The notes beneath the pieces were generated by a model. The model saw only the letters and a list, made by a program, of their open reading frames with translations. It was not told the origin of the DNA and searched no databases. The translations under genes were made by a program, and so were the position numbers. From Phaeoceros laevis (lineage: Eukaryota > Anthocerotophyta > Anthocerotopsida > Notothyladales), in contig JBNGIQ010009436.1 of the NCBI GenBank assembly GCA_049999765.1, forward strand, positions 81,565 through 101,747: DNA of 20,183 nucleotides. The letters are read 5' to 3'. How positions within the stretch are numbered: position 1 is the stretch's first letter; each line of letters starts with the position of its first letter. Positions 15,162-20,183 of the stretch are shown in pieces.

Positions 15162-18100
15162 ATGAGCGACAAATCGGTTCTGGCACCCGGCCAGCATGAG
15201 CAGGGTAGTGATGTTCCAGGTGGAAAAGAAGATGGCTTCAAGGTGGCTCCAAAGATTGCAGATGAGGCTGCGATAGTGGTTGCCCGGGTGCAGCGGCTGC
15301 AGATTGACCTGAAGTATGAGTTCTCAGCTCCGAAGTACTTCGACTTTTGCACGGAAGAAACAGATTTTGACATTGCAGCCGCTGAGCACTGGTTTGACGC
15401 TGTAGAAACCTACGATCCACCGCGTCCCTGGCCTCAGTTTAGGCTCGTGGGTTTAGATGGCGTGGGCCTTAGTGTTCATGCAAAGGGTGACCAGGGCGGG
15501 ACCCTTGCTTCAGGCATGGATGCTTGCCAAGTGTCTCCTCTCGCAGTTGTCAATGCCGATGGACAGGCTCTAGTAGCAGTGAACCAGAGCGCGGATTGTG
15601 AACCTGCTCTCACTTGGAATGTGGTTGATTTTGATGAACAAGGACAAGCGGTCAAGCACCAAGGTGATCCAGGGATATCACCTGCTACAGGCATGGACGT
15701 CGATACGGCTTTTGCAAAGGTTGTTGACGCTGATAGACAGGGTCTAGCCAAGCAGCTCAAGGATGATCCAAATAAATCACCGGCTTCAGCCACCGAATCC
15801 TGTGGGAGTGCTCCAACGAAGCGTATGTATGCAGAAGGTTGGAAGGACCATCTGCACTCAGCAATGAAGAAAATTTCAAAGTCCTTGATGCTGAGGTCAG
15901 TAGTTTTCAGTTTATGTGATTCCTCAAACACCAATCGTTCGGCCGTGTTGGGGGTTCTCATAATGGTGTTTTGTCCAGACGGCCTCTCAGTGCAAAAAAG
16001 AAAGCAACCATTACAACTGCAGTGCCTGATGACATCCAAGCTCAAAAGAAACAAAAGCTAGAGGGAGGTCGTCAAAAAGAGGTGTGCAGCTATCCCATCG
16101 GCGTCTTGTTTTTCCCGGTGAAGAGCTGAAGGAATGGTAGTACATGTAAATTCTGGTGTGTTGCCTGGTCCAACCAGATTTCTGAGTTGAAGCAGAGGCG
16201 CAAATCAGCTCCTGGATGTGGTTTAACTCAACCACACGAGCCACATCTAGCAACTGCTTCACGCGTTCGACCACTTACGTATGAGCCTTATCCTGAAGTT
16301 TAGATAAGGCTGTTTGTCCCGCCTATATTGACGTCCTTTTGTGTGCAACGCCTTACCTAGCTTGACCATCAAACGGCTGGAAATTCAGAGTGAAGAGCAC
16401 AGAAGAGATTGAACAGGAGGAACTAGCAAAAATACCAAAGTTCAAGGCACGACCCTTGAATACAAAGGTTGGTCACGTGGTTTTGGTTGTAGGAATCTGT
16501 GTTCATGTCGTTTATATTTGGTTATGATTCACAATCTGTTGCCACTCACGAACTCAACCTGCTGTCCCAGATTTTTAAGAGCAAAGGTGATTTGGGAATT
16601 TTTCACAATCGGAAACGCCAAGTCACAACACCTCAGGTGTGAATTTGTAAGTGACGAGATGCAGATGTGATTTGTTCTCGAAGATGATAGCTGACTTTCC
16701 TTCTGTTCTGGCTGTATCAGGAATTTCATTTTGCCACTGATGAGCGGACTTCACAACGGCCTCAACCTGCACAAGAGGGAGTTATTCATGTAGAATTCTT
16801 ATTCATTATATCTCCTGTTTCAACACCTGCTGTAAAAGTCTGGTCTTATTGTTGAAGGTGTCCATAATTTCTGGGACTACTTTTGCTCAGAGTTCCGAGC
16901 TGAAAAGGAGGCGCAAGTCAGCTCCGGGATGTGGTTTAACTCAACCACATGAACCTAATCTAGCAACTGCTTCACGAGCTCGGCCAACTACGTATGATTA
17001 TTTTTTTCTGCATCATTAACACACTCTAGAAGAATTTTGTACCACATCCAATCCACTGAACAGGAAGACTGGTCATGCAGAGTAAAGAGTAGCGAAGAGA
17101 TTGAGGAAGAGGAGCTAGCTAAGGCACCGAAATTCAAGGCACGGCCGTTTAATGCAAAGGTCAGAAGCTCATTTGGTCTGTCCCGAGCTATGTTACCATG
17201 CCCTCAATCTTGAGACTTGAGAATTAACGCTGCTAACAGCTTTAATCTTGTTACAGATCTTCCAGAGCAGAGGTGATCTGGGTATTTTCCGCAATCGGAA
17301 GCGCCAAGTTACAACTACTGAGGTATGAACCTCTCCAAGATTGAGGTTGCTGACAGGTTTGCTGGCAAGCAGTACTAAGTCAATAACCTCCTTTGCCTAT
17401 AATTCATCAGGAGTTTCACTTTGCCACGGATGAGAGGCTTGCTGGTCGACCTCAACTACCATTGTTGGAGTTCAGTCAGGTGAGGGTTCTTTGGTCTCTC
17501 CGACATTAGAACGGGTACAATACCCAGATCAGCAAGCTGATGGCTTCATGTGGTCTTGTGTAGCTTTCACTGAACACGATCAATGAAGAGCCTGTGCTAC
17601 AACCTACCGTTCCAGAGCCCTTCCATCTGGAAACTGAGGTGAATTGTCGTGCTCCAGCTTTTGTTGGCGCTCCTTCTCTGTGGCCTCTATCCCCTTTGTA
17701 AAGACATTCTGACATACTGTGCTGGTATGGAGCAGGAACGTGGGTTTGTCAAATCGGTTAAGTTCATGACGCAGCTAGCAGAACGAGAGCGGCAGGAACA
17801 AGAAGCTAGAGTTCCGAAGGCCAACCCACTTCCGTTCACAACGGATTATGTTGTGGTACAAGTGTTTATTATGTCAGCCACCTTCTGTATGTCGTTGGAT
17901 GCTGTACGGGAATGTGCATGTAATGACCAAGGTGATCTATTCCGTGTGACCAGGTTCCCCCCAAGCCACAGCCAAAGGAATGCACCAGGCCAGAGCCATT
18001 TCATCTGGAAAGCCTTTTCAGGCATGAGGAGGAATTGCAAAGGCAGGCAGAAGAAGAACAGGCAAGGGCCGAGCAGGAGGCAGCAGCAAGGGCCTTTCGG

Positions 18101-18906
18101 GCTCTACCAAATCTGTCGAAGTAAGCTTCAGCATGGGAGGCTGTCAAGCCTTACTCATGATTGATAACAACACCCTTTGGAGGTTTTTGAGCCTCCGACT
18201 CTGAGACTGATACTTGATGCTGTTTCATGCAGTTTACCTGTGGTCCTTCCTGAACGGCAAAGAAAGCCACTCACTGAAGTGGAGGAGTTCCAGTTTCATG
18301 TGGATGTTCGTGCTGTAGAGAGGGCTGAATTTGACAAGAAGGTCTGCAACGTACTGAGGAATTTAGTGTAGCTTCAGTTCTTTGGAAGCCATGACCTTAC
18401 TCCGTGTGCACATGAAATTGGCTTTTGCAGGTAGCTGAGAAGCAAAACGAGTACAAGCGATTCCGAGAAGAGTACGAGTTGTGCAGAAAGGTAACAACCA
18501 GTTCGGTCGTGTAAGGCTTTCGGCGAAAGCTTGCTGGATACTTGTTGCTTATCTGGTTGATGGTGGGATGTCAGGTGGAAGAGGAGAGGGAGATCAAAGC
18601 TCTCCGAAGGGAAATGGTGCCTCAAGCAAGGCCAATGCCGTTGTTTGCCAGGCCATTTATGCCACAAAGGTAAACCTTACCATAGCCATTTCAGATTCGA
18701 GTTGCAAAAGAAAGTTGTCGCTAGACTAGTTTGTTTTAAAATTTTTTCTATTATTTCGACGTTTCTGAAGGCCATTCCCCGTGGGCAGGTCATGCAAGGT
18801 ACTGACGAGGCCAGTCTCTCCACGATTGCGCGTCCGGGACCGAAGAGAGAGGAGGCGAACCTCGCTAACATCACTCTCACAAAGGAGAAACAGCCACCTG
18901 CGCTGA
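15162..18906 (+). CDS. TPX2: TPX2-like spindle assembly factor, 17 exons, with duplicated central module
   Basis: Exons: 15162-15895, 15979-16081, 16178-16278, 16389-16467, 16571-16636, 16721-16789, 16891-16991, 17081-17159, 17257-17322, 17411-17479, 17564-17638, 17736-17855, 17954-18120, 18233-18341, 18431-18490, 18575-18669, 18789-18906. All introns are GT-AG and 83-119 bp. The joined frame is 2211 nt (736 aa) without internal stops. Residues 52-62, YEFSAPKYFDF, are the plant TPX2 N-terminal Aurora-binding-type motif, followed by AEHWFDAVETYDPP. The central KFKARPLN...GDLGIF...EFHFATDER module, covered by the TPX2 importin-binding family, occurs twice (280-384 and 385-489). Then come PFHLETEERG, ARVPKANPLPFTTDY, PKPQPKECTRPEPFHLES, a glutamate-rich coiled-coil-like stretch, PLTEVEEFQFHVDVRAVERA, a second Glu/Arg-rich helix, MVPQARPMPLFARPFMPQ and a basic tail, in the order of Arabidopsis TPX2. 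Known role: Ran-regulated microtubule nucleation and Aurora activation in the spindle. Exon 6 is the least certain, because its 3' half has diverged. Confidence 0.9.
16178..16789 (+). repeat. TPX2 exon module, first copy (exons 3-6)
   Basis: Four exons of 101, 79, 66 and 69 nt with donors and acceptors intact. They encode residues 280-384, beginning ISELKQRRKSAPGCG. The module enters and leaves in phase 0. The last exon keeps EFHFATDER but then diverges from its counterpart, and its donor (GTAGAA after CAT) is weaker than the others. Confidence 0.88.
16891..17479 (+). repeat. TPX2 exon module, second copy (exons 7-10)
   Basis: Four exons of the same lengths (101, 79, 66, 69 nt) and phases as exons 3-6. 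They encode residues 385-489, beginning SSELKRRRKSAPGCG and ending in LPLLEFSQ, which leads into LSLNTINEEP of exon 11 as in canonical plant TPX2. Introns of the two modules do not align by eye, so the duplication is old. Confidence 0.9.
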
Positions 18907-19311
18907 TACCATATGATGTATTTGTAGAATAAGCCAGCCATTTTTTTGAGAAACTCCGAGAAATGCTTGTCATGCGTCACCTGATGGCGGACCGAAGCAA
19001 GCATAGTATGGACTACAACATCCCAGTCCCATGTGTTTTGACTCACTCCATTGCAGCGTTGGGTGCACTCCTTCGCGAGAAGCAATCAGCCTTACAAGTG
19101 TAAAATGTACTAAACAGACCAGGATCTATCTACATTGTAACACCGGACTCTCAACTGCCACGACTGGCAGGTCGCTTTCAAGCTACTCCGCTGTATCTAC
19201 CTGTATCTTCTTGCACCCTGCCTGACAATGGCAACAGGGTTTCGAAGTAAACTGGATTGGAGCGTGGAAAATGGCACTTCTTAGGCAGGTTCCGGCAAGT
19301 ACCCATTTGGT

Positions 19312-19324
19312 CACGTGCCACGTG
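19312..19324. promoter_or_regulatory. Paired G-boxes upstream of OPR
   Basis: CACGTG at 19312-19317 and 19319-19324, one base apart, about 310 bp before the OPR start. The second is the core of CCACGTGG. G-boxes are targets of MYC-type bHLH factors of jasmonate signalling and of bZIP factors, which fits a jasmonate-pathway gene, but this is inference. Confidence 0.4.
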
Positions 19325-19559
19325 GTACTTGACTTGGAACCCTCGTGGGGATTTGCCTGGGAATTTGACTGTACAGTATGCCACCCGTACAATAGTAGCA
19401 CGAGATACACAAGCGGCTAGCCCACTCAAGCAGCGTGTCCGCTTGGTTGCTTCAGGACGGAAGCCTGCTTCTGAAAGTGTGTTGGCATCTCAGGTCCGGT
19501 GCGGCAAACAAAGAAAGAAGCTGCGTCTTGTAACTTTTGTTGCGGTTGTGCAAGGAGCG

Positions 19560-19567
19560 TGACGTAA
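19560..19567 (+). promoter_or_regulatory. TGACG-type motif (TGACGTAA) upstream of OPR
   Basis: TGACGTAA lies 64-71 bp before the OPR start. The TGACG core is bound by TGA-type bZIP factors and is associated with methyl-jasmonate and xenobiotic responses of oxylipin genes. It may sit in the 5' leader rather than the promoter. Confidence 0.3.
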
Positions 19568-19630
19568 ATTTCGTACGACTCACAAGTTGAGCAATTTGGA
19601 GCGACTTTTGGAAACGGGAGAGAACAAGAG

Positions 19631-20183
19631 ATGGATTCTCTGCCGGCCTGGCGGCGTGCTCGGATCGCAGACTCCAACAGCCGCCCGCTATTTGAGCCGT
19701 TTGCGCTGGGACCATTTCACTTGTCACACAGGTTCGTGAAGATTTTCTCTCTTGACAGATTGCCGGCAGCTAGCTGCTTCCGATTTCCAGGGGCAGGACT
19801 TCAATTTTAGGCACGGTAGAGGATTTTAGTCTGAAAGCATGCCACACTGCCTGATTGTCCAGGGTAGTTCTCGCCCCGATGACTCGATGCCGAGCTCTCA
19901 ACTGCGTGCCTCAAAAAGCTCACGAGATCTACTACGGAGAGAGAGCAACTGCTGGCGGTTTGCTCATCACCGAGGCATCTGCAGTAGCGCCAGAGGGCAT
20001 CGGGTATGCGTGTTTGTTTCTCGCTGTTTATTGTAGCAAGGCTTAGCAGAGCTCGTTAGAAATGGAGAGCTGTGTAGACATTGTGGTGGAGCTTGTGCGC
20101 TCATATTGAGTCGTCTTGAGGCTGTGCAGATTCCCGCATTCTCCTGGAATTTGGTCCGAGGAGCAAATTGAAGCGTGGCGGAA
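19631..20183 (+). CDS. OPR: 12-oxophytodienoate reductase-like (old yellow enzyme family), 5' part only
   Basis: Exons 19631-19731, 19863-20003 and 20130 to the window edge, joined by GT-AG introns of 131 and 126 bp; 98 codons are visible. The start ATG gives MDSLPAWRRARIADSNSRPL, then LFEPFALGPFHLSHR joined across intron 1 to VVLAPMTRCRALN, the conserved FMN-binding beginning of plant OPR/OYE enzymes. YYGERATAGGLLITEAS and, across intron 2, GFPHSPGIWSEEQIEAWR follow, also in family order. OPR enzymes reduce the cyclopentenone double bond of OPDA or related oxylipins with NADPH and FMN. APMTRCRALN is closer to what I know of the OPR3-type start than to OPR1 (APLTRQRS), but substrate residues lie outside the window. 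There is no obvious transit peptide; a peroxisomal C-terminal signal could not be checked. Confidence 0.9.

Larger units (their letters stand above)
18907..19630. other. Intergenic region between TPX2 and OPR
   Basis: About 720 bp holding the TPX2 3' UTR and the OPR promoter. Several frames are open by chance, the longest 101 codons on the + strand at 19257-19562, but none resembles a known protein. A TGTAAA string near 19099 could serve as a TPX2 polyadenylation near-upstream element. Confidence 0.5.

Noticed and set aside
19257-19562. 101-codon frame upstream of OPR
   Set aside because: No recognisable protein, no splice context, and it lies across the likely OPR promoter with G-boxes; treated as a chance frame.
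1-20183. CRISPR arrays, rRNA genes, bacterial operon signals
   Set aside because: None is present; introns, PPR, TPX2 and LINE content show plant nuclear DNA.

Overview
The window is eukaryotic nuclear DNA from a plant. The genes are plant-type: a PLS-class pentatricopeptide repeat (PPR) protein, a plant-style TPX2 spindle factor and a 12-oxophytodienoate reductase (OPR). They sit among long non-coding and transposon-derived stretches, and two of them have GT-AG introns. All 18 introns I could place are short (83-131 bp). The PPR style and compact introns suggest a seed-free land plant (lycophyte, fern or bryophyte), but the species cannot be fixed from the sequence alone. Two runs of N mark assembly gaps: 119 N inside a retrotransposon and exactly 100 N upstream of TPX2.

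Layout. (1) 1-4723: a PPR gene (931-3210) lies between two arms of a long inverted repeat. The left arm is 1-716, cut by the window edge. The right arm is 3405-4723, in reverse orientation. The right arm is split by a tRNA-related SINE (about 3618-4130) with about 50 bp of flanking sequence duplicated on its two sides. (2) 4932-13194: a near-complete L1-type LINE inserted in the + direction, with a 12-14 bp target-site duplication, ORF1 (CCHC zinc knuckle), ORF2 (endonuclease, reverse transcriptase, zf-RVT-like region), AATAAA and an A-tail. ORF1 and ORF2 overlap by 8 nt. (3) 13207-14205: a small unassigned ORF, then a second copy of the same SINE family with clear Pol III A and B boxes. (4) 14206-15161: the probable TPX2 upstream region, with paired G-boxes, a 27-bp palindrome, an MSA-like G2/M element and a tiny in-frame uORF. 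(5) 15162-18906: a 17-exon TPX2 gene that I reconstructed by hand; it gives one open frame of 736 aa. (6) 18907-19630: intergenic DNA, with paired G-boxes and a TGACG motif ahead of (7) the first three exons of an OPR gene (19631 to the window end).

The most interesting observation is inside TPX2. Four consecutive exons (3-6) are repeated in tandem as exons 7-10, with identical exon lengths (101, 79, 66, 69 nt), identical phases and working splice sites. The protein therefore carries two adjacent 105-residue central modules, about 75% identical by hand count, where the plant TPX2 I know has one. The second is the PPR gene enclosed by a >700-bp inverted repeat, which looks like gene capture by, or formation of, a foldback-type element. 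The third is the SINE pair, whose tRNA-like hairpins carry loops in opposite orientation.

The three host genes are not an operon and need not be functionally related: PPR (organelle RNA processing), TPX2 (mitotic spindle) and OPR (oxylipin/jasmonate metabolism) are neighbours only.
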